Source: Sphingopyxis sp. DBS4 (GTDB lineage Bacteria > Pseudomonadota > Alphaproteobacteria > Sphingomonadales > Sphingomonadaceae). From it: a stretch of DNA of 64,000 bases. The DNA lies in contig NZ_CP102384.1 of NCBI RefSeq assembly GCF_024628865.1, positions 1,499,001 to 1,563,000 on the forward strand, in the 5' to 3' direction. The position numbers and the translations under genes are program-made. The first letter of the stretch is position 1. The number at the start of each line of letters is the position of its first letter. Shown here piece by piece: positions 19,667 to 28,579 of this stretch. The notes under the pieces were generated by a model, which worked only from the letters and a program-made list of their open reading frames with translations, had not been told where the DNA came from and made no database searches.

Positions 19667-21331
19667 ATGGTTTCCCGCGCCGAGGTGAATCACACTTTCA
19701 CGGACGCCGAACTCGACGAACTGAAAGCCTTCGGCGCAGTCGAATCGCATCGCGCGGGCGACCCTATCGTCGAGGAGGGTGCGATGGCCCCCGATTGCAT
19801 CATCACCTTATCGGGGCATACCGATATTTTCGCGTCGACCGACGAAGGGCGGAAACGCGTCGGCTGGATGGAGCGCGGGCAGTTTGCGGGCGACCTGTCG
19901 GTGCTGACGGGGCAGCGGCATTTGTCGCGGGTCGAGATGGGTCAGGATGGCGAGATATTGCGTATCGCGCACGCCGATTTCCAGCGCCTGATCGCCGGAA
20001 ATTCGCACTATTCGGACATTTTCGTGCGTGTGCTGTCGGCGCGGCGCGAGTTCAGCAACCACCGCGGCTTCGCGGCGGTCATTGTGATCGGCGCGGCGAT
20101 GGACCGCGGCGTCTATGCTGTGCGCGACCTGCTCGCCAAGCATGGGGTCGCGCACCGCTGGTTCGATCCGGCGGATGGGCCGGTGGCGGCACATCTGTTG
20201 GCCGAGCGCGGCCTGGCCGAAGAACAATTGCCCGCGGTCATTCTCGGCGCTGCCGATGTGCTGATTCAGCCAACGCCCGAACAGCTCGCCCAGGCGCTGG
20301 GCCTCGATCTGCTTCCCGATGGCGCAACCGCCGACGTCATCGTGGTCGGCAGCGGCCCCGGCGGGCTTGCCGCGGGAGTTTATGCGGGGTCGGAAGGGCT
20401 GACGGTGATCGCGATCGATTCGCTCGCACCGGGCGGACAAGCCGGCACGTCTTCGAAGATCGAGAATTATCTGGGCTTCCCGACCGGTATATCGGGCAAC
20501 GAACTGGCGCGCCGCGCCACGGTGCAGGCACAGAAATTTGGGGCCCGCATCGTCGCGCCGGTGCGTGCGGGCGCGCTCGACCGCGACGGCGACGCCTATT
20601 GCCTCAGCCTCGCCGACGGACGGCGGCTGCGCTCGCGCGCGGTCGTGATCGCATCGGGCGCGCAATATCAGCGGCTGCCGATCGAAGGGATCGAGGTCTA
20701 TGAGGGACGCGGCATCTTCTATGGCGCGACGCCGATGGAAGCGCAGCTTTGCAGCGATGCCGAAGTGACCGTGGTCGGCGCCGGCAATTCGGCGGGGCAA
20801 GGCGCGATCTATCTTGCGAGTGTGGCGAAGAAAGTCCGGGTCGTGTTCCGCCGCGCGAGCCTGCGCGACACCATGTCCGAATATCTGGTCAAGCGGCTGG
20901 AAGAACATCCGAATATCGAGATCATCGCGTCGACCGATGTCGTCGCCCTGCACGGTGAGGAGCGGCTGGGTGGCTTGACCTATCGCTGCCGCGAGACGGG
21001 CGCCGAGAGGAAGTGCGACTGCGGTTTTCTGTTCCTGTTCATCGGCGCGAGCCCGAATACGCGCTGGCTGCCGAAGGAAATGGTGTGCGACGAGCGCGGT
21101 TTCGTGAAGACGGGGGCCGACATCGCGCCGCTCGAACTCGTCAGGGCGGGCTGGTCGCTCGACCGTATGCCGAGCCGCTACGAGACGAGCTGGCCGCGCA
21201 TCTACGCCGTCGGCGATGTGCGCAAGGGATCGGTAAAGCGCGTCGCTTCGTCGGTGGGCGAGGGGTCGGTTGTGGTCAGCGACATCCACCAGGCATTGGC
21301 GGAAATCGGGGTCAACTCAGGCGCGTCCTGA
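19667..21331 (+). CDS. Cyclic-nucleotide-binding domain / thioredoxin-reductase-like FAD oxidoreductase fusion
   Basis: This 554-residue protein has two parts. Residues about 15-135 form a CNB (CRP-like) effector domain (ESHRAGDPIVEEGAMAPDCI, MERGQFAGDLSVLTGQ). Residues about 220-550 form a TrxR-like flavoprotein with ADVIVVGSGPGGLAAGVYAGS (FAD), PGGQAGTSSKIENYLGFPTGIS, VVGAGNSAGQGAIYLA (NADPH) and YAVGDVRKGSVKRVASSVGEGS. At the position of the TrxR redox CXXC it has FYGATPMEAQLC, so no dithiol is present. ATG 19667 has AAGGA 9 nt upstream. Its 3' end overlaps the convergent carboxyspermidine decarboxylase by 20 nt. The substrate is unknown; cyclic-nucleotide gating is an inference. Confidence 0.9.
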   Translation: MVSRAEVNHTFTDAELDELKAFGAVESHRAGDPIVEEGAMAPDCIITLSGHTDIFASTDEGRKRVGWMERGQFAGDLSVLTGQRHLSRVEMGQDGEILRIAHADFQRLIAGNSHYSDIFVRVLSARREFSNHRGFAAVIVIGAAMDRGVYAVRDLLAKHGVAHRWFDPADGPVAAHLLAERGLAEEQLPAVILGAADVLIQPTPEQLAQALGLDLLPDGATADVIVVGSGPGGLAAGVYAGSEGLTVIAIDSLAPGGQAGTSSKIENYLGFPTGISGNELARRATVQAQKFGARIVAPVRAGALDRDGDAYCLSLADGRRLRSRAVVIASGAQYQRLPIEGIEVYEGRGIFYGATPMEAQLCSDAEVTVVGAGNSAGQGAIYLASVAKKVRVVFRRASLRDTMSEYLVKRLEEHPNIEIIASTDVVALHGEERLGGLTYRCRETGAERKCDCGFLFLFIGASPNTRWLPKEMVCDERGFVKTGADIAPLELVRAGWSLDRMPSRYETSWPRIYAVGDVRKGSVKRVASSVGEGSVVVSDIHQALAEIGVNSGAS

Positions 21332-22484
21332 AATCCTCATAGCCGAACTCACGGACCAGCTTCAGTTCGTCAGTCTCGCTGTCCCACAGCCAGATCGACG
21401 GCAGCGGCACGCCGTTGAAGCTGTTCGTCTTGACCATCGAATAATGCGCCTGATCGAGGAAAGCGAAGCGCTGGCCGATGCGGGCGCCGCCGGGCAGGCG
21501 GTAATCGCCGATCACGTCGCCCGCGAGGCACGAGGGGCCGCCGAGGCGCGTCGCCATGCCCTCGCTGCCTTCGTTCAGCATGGCGGGGCGATAGGGCGCC
21601 TCGATCACGTCGGGCATATGGCAGGTCGCCGAAATGTCGGTGATGCCGATCGGCATCCCGTTGTCGAACAGGTCGAGGATTTCGCCGACAAGGATGCCCG
21701 CGTCGAGCGCGACCGCCTCGCCGGGCTCGATCATCACGTCGCAATCGGTCGCGGCGCGCACCTGCTTGAGGAAGGCGATCAGGTCATCGACCTGATAATC
21801 GGCGCGGGTGACGTGGTGGCCGCCGCCGAAGTTGATCCACCGGAGTTGGCCGAAGAAGGGGCGCAGCATCGGTTGCACCGCGTTCCATGTGCGCTGGAGC
21901 GGCGGAAAATCCTGTTCGCAGAGGCTGTGCATATGCACGCCGTCGACGCCCTCCATATGCTCGGGGAGCAATTGGGTAACCGGGAAGCCGAGGCGGCTGC
22001 ACGGCGCTGCAGGGTCGTATTTTGGGGTCTCGCCTTCGCTGTGCATCGGGTTGATGCGCAGGCCGATGTCCAAGCGTTCACCTTTTGCTCGCAGCTCGTC
22101 GAGCAGCGGGCGGAAGCGCGCGATCTGGCCTGGGGAGTTGAAGATCAGATGATCGGACAGCGCCGCGATTTCGGGCAGATCGGCTTCCTTGTAGCCCGCG
22201 CAATAGGTCGCGACTTCCCCGCCATATTCCTGTCGGCCAAGCTTCGCCTCGAACAGGCCCGAGGCGCAAACGCCGTCGAGATAGTCCGCCACGACCGGTC
22301 CCAGCGACCACATCGAAAAGGCCTTGAGCGCCGCGAGCACGCGCGCGCCTGACGCGTCGCCGATCTGGCGCAGCACCGCCAGATTGGCGCGCACTTTGGC
22401 CGCATCGACGACGAAGGCGGGCGAGGGGACGCGGGTCAGGTCGAAACGGGCAAAAGCTCCGGGATCGCCGGCACGGGTTTCCAT
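21312..22484 (-). CDS. nspC: Carboxynorspermidine/carboxyspermidine decarboxylase
   Basis: This 390-residue PLP enzyme decarboxylates carboxy(nor)spermidine to (nor)spermidine. Signatures are PSPAFVVDAAKVRANLAVL, LAALKAFSMWS (PLP Lys54), ASGLFEAKLGRQEYGGEVATY, CSRLGFPV, MHSLCEQDF, INFGGGHHVTRADY, IEPGEAVALDAG and ATCHMPDVIEAPYRP. The matching dehydrogenase lies at 22984 in the same direction. With ornithine decarboxylase next door the likely product is spermidine. Its 3' end overlaps the convergent CNB-TrxR gene. Confidence 0.94.
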   Translation of the reverse strand: METRAGDPGAFARFDLTRVPSPAFVVDAAKVRANLAVLRQIGDASGARVLAALKAFSMWSLGPVVADYLDGVCASGLFEAKLGRQEYGGEVATYCAGYKEADLPEIAALSDHLIFNSPGQIARFRPLLDELRAKGERLDIGLRINPMHSEGETPKYDPAAPCSRLGFPVTQLLPEHMEGVDGVHMHSLCEQDFPPLQRTWNAVQPMLRPFFGQLRWINFGGGHHVTRADYQVDDLIAFLKQVRAATDCDVMIEPGEAVALDAGILVGEILDLFDNGMPIGITDISATCHMPDVIEAPYRPAMLNEGSEGMATRLGGPSCLAGDVIGDYRLPGGARIGQRFAFLDQAHYSMVKTNSFNGVPLPSIWLWDSETDELKLVREFGYEDFRTRLS

Positions 22485-22500
22485 GTCGTTATTGTTCCTG

Positions 22501-22851
22501 TCAGGCCGCGATCGGCCCCTTGAAGATGAAGAACGCCCCCGCCGCTATCAATGCGAAGCCGACGAGATGATTCGCGGTCAGCTTCTCCCCGAGCCAGAAG
22601 ACCGCGAACCCGGCGAATATGATCAGGGTGATCACCTCTTGCAAGGTCTTGAGTTCGGCGGTGGTATAAACGCCGTGGCCGATGCGGTTCGCCGGGACGG
22701 CGAGGCAATATTCGAAGAAGGCGATGCCCCACGCCATCACGATGGCGAGCCAGGTCGGGCGTGAAAGATCCCCGAGATGGCCGTACCAGGCGAAGGTCAT
22801 GAAGATGTTCGAGAGACAGAGCAGGGCGATGGGGGCGAGATAGGCGGTCAT
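22501..22851 (-). CDS. DMT/DUF486 family small membrane protein
   Basis: This 116-residue protein has four predicted transmembrane helices (MTAYLAPIALLCLSNIFMTFAWYG, WLAIVMAWGIAFFEYCLAV, EVITLIIFAGFAVFWLG, HLVGFALIAAGAFFIF). It fits DUF486, a family related to small DMT exporters. It lies between the carboxyspermidine dehydrogenase and decarboxylase genes with 16 nt to the latter, so a link to polyamine or metabolite export is possible but unproven. Confidence 0.85.
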   Translation of the reverse strand: MTAYLAPIALLCLSNIFMTFAWYGHLGDLSRPTWLAIVMAWGIAFFEYCLAVPANRIGHGVYTTAELKTLQEVITLIIFAGFAVFWLGEKLTANHLVGFALIAAGAFFIFKGPIAA

Positions 22852-22857
22852 ATGGCC

Positions 22858-22976
22858 TCCCTCTCCCCTTCAGGGGAGAGGGCCGGGGAGAGGGGGTGTC
22901 TCGCGCCGGCCCGAGCGAAATGAAAAGGCTTGGAGAGTCCCCCTCTCCCAACCCTCTCCCCTGAAGGGGAGAGGGC
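22858..22976. repeat. Intergenic palindromic repeat, type D
   Basis: Nested inverted repeats of CCCTCTCCCCTTCAGGGGAGAG type fill the gap between the carboxyspermidine dehydrogenase stop and the DUF486 gene. The outer arms are complementary (left CTCCCCTTCAGGGGAGAGGG, right CCCTCTCCCCTGAAGGGGAG) and each arm is itself palindromic. Confidence 0.75.
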
Positions 22977-22983
22977 TTTGACG

Positions 22984-24192
22984 TCAGAAGTCCAGCGGAC
23001 CGTCCAGTTCCTTCACCTGCCACGGCAGACCATGCTTGTTCAGCATGTCCATGAAGGGATCGGGGTCCATCTGCTCCATGTTGAACACGCCCTTGCCGCT
23101 CCACGTGCCCGTCACCATCATCGCGGCGCCGATCATCGCGGGGACGCCGGTGGTATAGCTGACCGCCTGGTTGCCGGTTTCGGCATAGGCGTCCTCATGG
23201 TCGCAGATATTGTAGAGGTAGAGCGTCTTTTCGGTTCCGTCCTTGCCGAGGCCGGTCGCGATGACGCCGATGTTGGTCTTGCCCTTGGTCGTCTCGCCGA
23301 GGCTCGAGGGTTCGGGGAGCACGGCCTTCAGGAACTGGAGCGGGATGATCTCCTTGCCTTCATAGATCACCGGGTCGATCCGCGTCATGCCGACATTCTG
23401 CAGCACGGTCAGATGCTGGATATAGGCGTCGCCGAAGGTCATCCAGAAGCGGATGCGCCGGATCTCGGGCAGGTGGGTCTTCAGGCTTTCGATTTCCTCA
23501 TGATACATGAGGTACATATTCTTCGGACCCACGGCCTCGAAGTCGAAGCTCTGCTTCACCGACATCGGCGGGGTTTCGACCCAATCGCCATTTTCCCAGT
23601 GGCGCGCGACCGCGGTCACTTCGCGGATGTTGATCTCGGGATTGAAATTGGTCGCGAAATGCTGGCCGTGATCGCCGCCGTTGCAATCGAGGATGTCGAG
23701 CGTGTCGATGCGGTCGAAATGATGCTTGCGGAGCCATGTCGTGAAGACGCTCGTCACGCCGGGGTCGAAGCCCGAGCCTAGCAGCGCCATCAGCCCGGCT
23801 TCCTTGAAGCGGTCCTGATAGGCCCATTGCCAGTGATATTCGAACTTCGCCTCGTCGCGCGGCTCGTAGTTCGCGGTGTCGAGATAATGCGCGCCGGTCG
23901 ACAGGCACGCCTCCATGATCGTCAGATCCTGATAGGGCAGCGCAAGGTTGACGACGTGCGTCGCACCGATCTCGCGGATCAGCGCGGCGGTCGCGTCGAT
24001 ATGGTCGGCGTCGACCTCGGCGGTCTTGATCGTGACGCCGGTGCGCTCCTTGACCGACGCGGCGATCGCATCGCACTTGAACTTGCGGCGGCTCGCGAGG
24101 GTGATGTCGGGGAAGATGTCGGCGTTCATCGCCATCTTGTGCACCGCGACCGAACCGACGCCGCCTGCGCCGATCACCAGAACCTTGCTCAT
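22984..24192 (-). CDS. Carboxynorspermidine/carboxyspermidine dehydrogenase (saccharopine dehydrogenase family)
   Basis: This 402-residue NADPH-dependent enzyme condenses aspartate semialdehyde with putrescine (or diaminopropane) to carboxyspermidine (or carboxynorspermidine). Signatures are the N-terminal Rossmann MSKVLVIGAGGVGSVAVHKMA, THVVNLALPYQDLTIMEACL, LGSGFDPGVTSVFTTW and LDCNGGDHGQHFATNFNPEINIREV. It starts at ATG 24192, and the open frame beyond that is not coding. Together with nspC it forms the alternative spermidine route that avoids S-adenosylmethionine decarboxylase. Confidence 0.92.
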   Translation of the reverse strand: MSKVLVIGAGGVGSVAVHKMAMNADIFPDITLASRRKFKCDAIAASVKERTGVTIKTAEVDADHIDATAALIREIGATHVVNLALPYQDLTIMEACLSTGAHYLDTANYEPRDEAKFEYHWQWAYQDRFKEAGLMALLGSGFDPGVTSVFTTWLRKHHFDRIDTLDILDCNGGDHGQHFATNFNPEINIREVTAVARHWENGDWVETPPMSVKQSFDFEAVGPKNMYLMYHEEIESLKTHLPEIRRIRFWMTFGDAYIQHLTVLQNVGMTRIDPVIYEGKEIIPLQFLKAVLPEPSSLGETTKGKTNIGVIATGLGKDGTEKTLYLYNICDHEDAYAETGNQAVSYTTGVPAMIGAAMMVTGTWSGKGVFNMEQMDPDPFMDMLNKHGLPWQVKELDGPLDF

Positions 24193-24259
24193 CGTGAAAA
24201 ATCTCCTGTCGCGAACCTGCGCCGCTTGTGATCTATGAGCGGCCCTATAGGACGAAGCC

Positions 24260-25249
24260 ATGACAGAACAAAGCCCCGAAGCCCTGCTCGACCCGGCGCG
24301 CGCGCCGACCCTCGCGGGTGTCGAACGCGCGGCGGCGAAAGTCGCTGCCATCCTCCCGCAAACGCCACTGCTGCCGCTTGAGGTCGACGGGCGGACGATC
24401 TGGTGCAAGGCCGAATGCCTGCAGCCGGTCGGCGCCTTCAAGATTCGCGGCGCCTGGCACCGGCTGACCGACCTGACGCCCGAACAGGCTGTGGCCGGCG
24501 TCGTCGGCGTGTCGAGCGGCAATCACGCGCAGGGGGTCGCCTGGGCGGCGAAGCGGCTCGGCATCAAGGCGACGATCGTGATGCCCAGCAACGCACCGGC
24601 GATGAAGCTCGCCGCGACGCGCGCGCTCGGTGCCGAGGTGGTGCTCTACGACCGCGTCACCGAATCGCGCGACGCGGTCGCCGCGCGGCTGATCGAGGAA
24701 CGCGGCGGGACGCTGGTTCACGCCTATGGCGATCCCTGGATCATCGAGGGGCAGGGGACAGCCGGGATCGAGGCTCGCGCGCAGATGGTCTCGCGCGGGC
24801 CGGGCGAACCCGATCAGGTGGTTGCCTGCTGCGGCGGCGGGGGTTTGTCGGCGGGGCTGGCGCTTGCCTGTCCCGACGCCGCGATCGTCGCGGTCGAGCC
24901 CGAGGGCTGGGACGATGTGACGCGCAGTCTGGCGGCGGGGCAAATCCTGTCGGTCGAGGATATGGCCTGGCCGACCGAATGCGACGCGCTGCAGACGCCC
25001 GAAACCTGGCCGATCAATTTCGCGGTGCTGCGCGCACGCGGCGTGCGCGGGATCGTCGTGACGCAGGGCGAGGTGCGCAGCGCGATGCGGCTGGCCTTCG
25101 AGCGGTTGCACCTCGTCGTCGAACCCGGCGGAGCGGCGGCGCTGGCAGCGGTCCTCGCAGGGAAGGTAGAGCCCACCGATGCGACGCTGGTCACGCTGTC
25201 GGGGGGCAATGTCGATCCGCAGAAGTTTGCCGAGATCATCGCGGGATAG
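24260..25249 (+). CDS. Threonine/serine dehydratase, PLP, without ACT domain
   Basis: This 329-residue fold-type II PLP enzyme has Lys61 in QPVGAFKIRGAWHRL, VVGVSSGNHAQGVAWAAK, the phosphate loop VACCGGGGLSAGLALAC and TLSGGNVDPQKF near the end. It lacks the C-terminal ACT regulatory domain of IlvA, so it is probably catabolic (serine, threonine or hydroxyaspartate dehydratase). The start is ATG 24260. TATAGG lies 8 nt upstream, suggesting a leaderless mRNA. It is divergent from the carboxyspermidine dehydrogenase. Confidence 0.9.
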   Translation: MTEQSPEALLDPARAPTLAGVERAAAKVAAILPQTPLLPLEVDGRTIWCKAECLQPVGAFKIRGAWHRLTDLTPEQAVAGVVGVSSGNHAQGVAWAAKRLGIKATIVMPSNAPAMKLAATRALGAEVVLYDRVTESRDAVAARLIEERGGTLVHAYGDPWIIEGQGTAGIEARAQMVSRGPGEPDQVVACCGGGGLSAGLALACPDAAIVAVEPEGWDDVTRSLAAGQILSVEDMAWPTECDALQTPETWPINFAVLRARGVRGIVVTQGEVRSAMRLAFERLHLVVEPGGAAALAAVLAGKVEPTDATLVTLSGGNVDPQKFAEIIAG

Positions 25250-25298
25250 GAAACTTATCGAGGGTGGGGCGTGTTTGACGGGGATAAGGAGACGCGAG

Positions 25299-25739
25299 AT
25301 GCACAAGAGCATGATCCTGGCAGGCGCCGCGGCGCTGGTGCTGCTGACCGGGTGCGAAAAAGCCGAAGCACCGGCCCCGGCGCAGACGAGCACGACTGAA
25401 GTTCCTGTCGAAACGGTTCCCGATGAAACCGCACCCGGCGATTCGGCGACCGCGCCGCATCGCTTTGCGGATTGGGCCGGAAAATGGACCGGGGTCGAGG
25501 GGATGTATGTGACTATCACGCCCGCCGAGCCCGGAAAATACAAGCTGGAGATGCAGTCGGACCTCGACACCAAGGGCAGCTATGACGGCGAAGACAGCGA
25601 GCACGGCATCAAGTTCAAGCGCGGCAGCGAAGACCTGTCGCTCCACCGCGGCAGCGGCGACGAGACGGGCCTCAAATATCTGGCGGGCAAGAAGGACTGC
25701 CTGATCGTCAAGCCCGGCGAGGGTTATTGCCGGGATTAA
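25299..25739 (+). CDS. Predicted lipoprotein
   Basis: This 146-residue protein has signal peptide MHKSMILAGAAALVLLTGCEKAE with lipobox LTGC (Cys19). A Pro/Thr-rich linker (about 25-55) follows, then a compact beta-rich domain (FADWAGKWTGVEGMYVTITPAEPGKYKLEMQ...). The start at ATG 25299 is supported by AAGGA about 10 nt upstream. It has no recognised domain and no assignable function. Confidence 0.8.
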   Translation: MHKSMILAGAAALVLLTGCEKAEAPAPAQTSTTEVPVETVPDETAPGDSATAPHRFADWAGKWTGVEGMYVTITPAEPGKYKLEMQSDLDTKGSYDGEDSEHGIKFKRGSEDLSLHRGSGDETGLKYLAGKKDCLIVKPGEGYCRD

Positions 25740-25743
25740 CCGA

Positions 25744-25823
25744 CCCTTCGTCATTCCCGCGAAAGCGGGAACCCAGCAGCAACGCCGGAACTGGGTTCCC
25801 GCTTTCGCGGGAATGACGAAGGG
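25744..25823. repeat. Intergenic palindromic repeat, type B
   Basis: Perfect 33-nt inverted arms (25744-25776 and 25791-25823, core TCATTCCCGCGAAAGCGGG) flank a 14-nt loop. It lies directly after the lipoprotein stop and 22 nt before the GNAT start. A second copy with a different core lies at 57952. Confidence 0.9.
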
Positions 25824-25845
25824 TGGGAATGACGAGGGTAGGGGT

Positions 25846-26439
25846 ATGAGCGACATCATAAAAGCGGAAGACGCCCATCAATCGGCGCTGATAGAGACGT
25901 TGGCGCAGGCGTTCCAGACCGACCCCGCGCTATCGTGGATATTGCTCGATCCCGATCATCGCGCGCGTGCTTTGCGGAGCCTGTTCCGGGTGCTGGTGCC
26001 GAGCGACCGGCGCGCCGGCGTCGCATTGCGCTCGCAGAACGACGAAGCCGCGTCATTGTGGCGGGCGCCGGGGCAGGCGCACAGCGGCACGCTCGAATTT
26101 CTGCGCACCGTCGTGCCGCTGGTCGCGACCTTCGGCACCGCCTTGCCGCGCGGGCTGAAGGTGCAGGGCGGGATCGACGCGCACCGGCCGAAAGGGCGTT
26201 TCTGGTATCTCCATTATGTCGGGGTGCGGCCCGAGCATCAGGGCAAGGGGCATGGCGGGCGGATCATCCGAGCGCAGACCTCGGTCGCGGATGGTGAAGG
26301 CCTGCCCTGCTGGCTGGAGACCGCGACGCCCGCGAATGTGCCGCTCTACGAACGGCTGGGGTTTCAGACGCAGGTCGAATGGGACGTGCCCGGCGGCGGG
26401 CCGCACTTCTGGGGGATGATGCGCCCGGCGTCCTTATAA
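25846..26439 (+). CDS. GNAT family N-acetyltransferase
   Basis: This 197-residue protein has a GNAT fold. The acetyl-CoA site is WYLHYVGVRPEHQGKGHGGRIIRA (about residues 118-141), followed by CWLETATPANVPLYERLGFQTQVEWDVPGGGPHFWGMMRP. I start at ATG 25846 (MSDIIKAEDAHQ), which follows a GGGTAGGGG sequence. The in-frame ATG at 25813 lies inside the repeat. The substrate is unknown. Confidence 0.88.
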   Translation: MSDIIKAEDAHQSALIETLAQAFQTDPALSWILLDPDHRARALRSLFRVLVPSDRRAGVALRSQNDEAASLWRAPGQAHSGTLEFLRTVVPLVATFGTALPRGLKVQGGIDAHRPKGRFWYLHYVGVRPEHQGKGHGGRIIRAQTSVADGEGLPCWLETATPANVPLYERLGFQTQVEWDVPGGGPHFWGMMRPASL

Positions 26440-26445
26440 CACTTC

Positions 26446-26531
26446 TGTGTCCCCGCGAAGGCGGAGACCCATCTCCGGCAGGTTCGATATGGCACCGGCG
26501 GAAGATGGACCCCCGCCTTCGCGGGGGAACA
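26446..26531. repeat. Intergenic palindromic repeat, type C
   Basis: Imperfect inverted arms (TGTGTCCCCGCGAAGGCGG... and ...CCCGCCTTCGCGGGGGAACA) lie between the convergent GNAT and nitroreductase genes, with further pairing of CCATCTCCGGC to GCCGGCGGAAGATGG. Related copies are at 37897 and 40934. Confidence 0.85.
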
Positions 26532-26560
26532 TATTTTTGCTTAAAGCGGCATCCCCAGCC

Positions 26561-27250
26561 CTAATCGCCGAACCCCACGAAGCGCACCGCCTCCTCGACG
26601 CGCTTGCGGTTCGACACCACCGCATTCGCCGGGAACGTCTCATCGGGCCAACCCATCGCGACGCAGATCATGATGACCTGATCGTCGGGAATGCGGGCCT
26701 GTTCGCGCACGACCGGGCTTTGCATGATGCCCTGGCTGTTGATCACGCAGCCGAGCCCGCGCGACCATGCGGCGTTGACGAGCGCGTTGGTCACCGCGCC
26801 GCAGTCGAACGGCGCGATGTCGCCGCCGAGGAGGACGCGGTCATAGGTGACGACGATGCTGACCGGCGCGTCGAACTGGCGGAAACCGCGCAGCACCCAG
26901 TCCTGCCGCGCGTCCTTGTCGTCGCGTGCGATGCCCATCGCGCCGAACAATTGCTTCGCGATCTCGATCTGCCGCGCGCGATGGTCGTCGGCGATGCCGT
27001 CGAAGCGGCGGAACTCGCGGCTGTCGGGCTTGCCCGCCAATATGCCTTCGGTGTTGCCCTTGCGGATCGCCTCCAGCGGCGCGCCGGTGACGACCGAGAA
27101 ATTCCAGCACTGGTTGTTGAAGGAGGAGGGCGCGCGCATCGCGACCCCGATCACCTCGGCGATCAGTTCCTTCGGAACGGGCTTGTCGAGGAAGCCGCGG
27201 ATCGAGCGGCGCCCCAGAACGACCTCGTCGTAACGCGGTGCTTCGCTCAC
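26561..27250 (-). CDS. Nitroreductase family protein
   Basis: This 229-residue FMN-dependent oxidoreductase has [20 protein letters not shown] (FMN phosphate contact), [53 protein letters not shown] and [25 protein letters not shown] start at GTG 27250, whose GTGA overlaps the hemA stop by 4 nt, so it is translationally coupled to hemA. The substrate is not predictable. Confidence 0.9.
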   Translation of the reverse strand: MSEAPRYDEVVLGRRSIRGFLDKPVPKELIAEVIGVAMRAPSSFNNQCWNFSVVTGAPLEAIRKGNTEGILAGKPDSREFRRFDGIADDHRARQIEIAKQLFGAMGIARDDKDARQDWVLRGFRQFDAPVSIVVTYDRVLLGGDIAPFDCGAVTNALVNAAWSRGLGCVINSQGIMQSPVVREQARIPDDQVIMICVAMGWPDETFPANAVVSNRKRVEEAVRFVGFGD

Positions 27251-28467
27251 GCCGCTTTCTGAAGCTCCAGCTCGAGCCGGTCCCAGATCTCGACGAGCGC
27301 CTCGGTAAGTTCGCGCATCATCGCCTCGTCGTGCGTCGGGCCGGGGGTGAAGCGCAGGCGTTCGGTGCCGCGCGGCACCGTCGGGAAGTTGATCGGCTGG
27401 ACGTAGACGCCGTATTCGGCGAGCAAGATGTCGCTGATCTTCTTCGCGCGCACCGGGTCGCCCACCATCAGCGGAACGATGTGCGTCACCGAATCCATCA
27501 CCGGCAGGCCGGCGTCGCGGAAGCTCTGCTTGAGATAGGCGGCGGCGGCCTGCTGCGCGTCGCGCTCGACGCTCGACTGCTTGAGGTGGCGCACGCTGGC
27601 GAGCACGCCCGCGACGAGCACCGGCGACAGACTGGTTGTGAAGATGAAGCCGGGCGCATAGCTGCGGATCACGTCGATGATATTCTTGTCGGCGGCGATA
27701 TAGCCGCCCATCACGCCGAACGCCTTGCCGAGCGTGCCTTCGATGATGTCGACGCGGTGCGCCGCCTCGTCGCGGTCGGTGATGCCGCCGCCGCGTGGGC
27801 CGTACATGCCGACGGCGTGAACCTCGTCGCAATAGGTCAGCGCGTTATATTTCTCGGCAAGGTCGCAGATCGCGTGGATCGGCGCGATGTCGCCGTCCAT
27901 CGAATAGACGCTCTCGAAGGCGATCACCTTGGCCGCCTGCGGGTCGTCGGCGGCGAGCAGTTCTTCCAGATGGTCGAGGTCGTTGTGCCGCCAGACGCGC
28001 TTTTCGCAGCCCGAATTGCGGATGCCCGCGATCATCGAGGCGTGGTTGAGTTCGTCCGAATAGATGATGCAGCCGGGCAGCAGCTTGCCGAGCGTGCCGA
28101 GCGTCGCTTCGTTCGAGATATAGCCCGAGGTGAAAAGCAGCGCGCCTTCCTTGCCGTGCAGGTCGGCGAGTTCGGCCTCGAGGTCGATGTGATAATGGGT
28201 GTTGCCCGCGATATTGCGCGTGCCGCCGGCGCCCGCGCCGACGTCGTGCAGCGCCTCTTCCATCGCGGCGACGACCTTGGGGTGCTGCCCCATCGACAGA
28301 TAGTCGTTCGAGCACCAGACGGTGATCGGCTTCGGCCCGTTGTGCCCCGCGAAGCAGCGCGCGTTCGGAAAGGCGCCCTTGTTGCGCAGGATGTCGATGA
28401 AGACGCGATAGCGTCCCTCTTCGTGCAGCCGGTCGATCGCGCGCGCGAAAATATCGTTATAGTTCAC
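27247..28467 (-). CDS. hemA: 5-aminolevulinate synthase
   Basis: This 406-residue PLP enzyme condenses glycine and succinyl-CoA to start tetrapyrrole synthesis (C4 route, typical of alphaproteobacteria). Motifs are [72 protein letters not shown] and the PLP Lys in [19 protein letters not shown]. It starts at ATG 28467. A 112-bp upstream gap to murI holds its promoter, in which I see no clear motif. It is cotranscribed with the nitroreductase. Confidence 0.96.
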   Translation of the reverse strand: MNYNDIFARAIDRLHEEGRYRVFIDILRNKGAFPNARCFAGHNGPKPITVWCSNDYLSMGQHPKVVAAMEEALHDVGAGAGGTRNIAGNTHYHIDLEAELADLHGKEGALLFTSGYISNEATLGTLGKLLPGCIIYSDELNHASMIAGIRNSGCEKRVWRHNDLDHLEELLAADDPQAAKVIAFESVYSMDGDIAPIHAICDLAEKYNALTYCDEVHAVGMYGPRGGGITDRDEAAHRVDIIEGTLGKAFGVMGGYIAADKNIIDVIRSYAPGFIFTTSLSPVLVAGVLASVRHLKQSSVERDAQQAAAAYLKQSFRDAGLPVMDSVTHIVPLMVGDPVRAKKISDILLAEYGVYVQPINFPTVPRGTERLRFTPGPTHDEAMMRELTEALVEIWDRLELELQKAA

Positions 28468-28579
28468 GTCTCAGCCCCGCATGTTGGCTTTTGGCGCCGC
28501 TCCCTCCGGCGACGCAGTGGGGGACGCAATACCGCCGAAAAACCGCGAAAGCCAGTGCGAACGATTCGCAGCAGATAGG

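Noticed and set aside
24193..24522. N-terminal extension of the carboxyspermidine dehydrogenase frame on the minus strand
   Set aside because: It is antisense to the divergent dehydratase, and the Rossmann fold begins exactly at ATG 24192.
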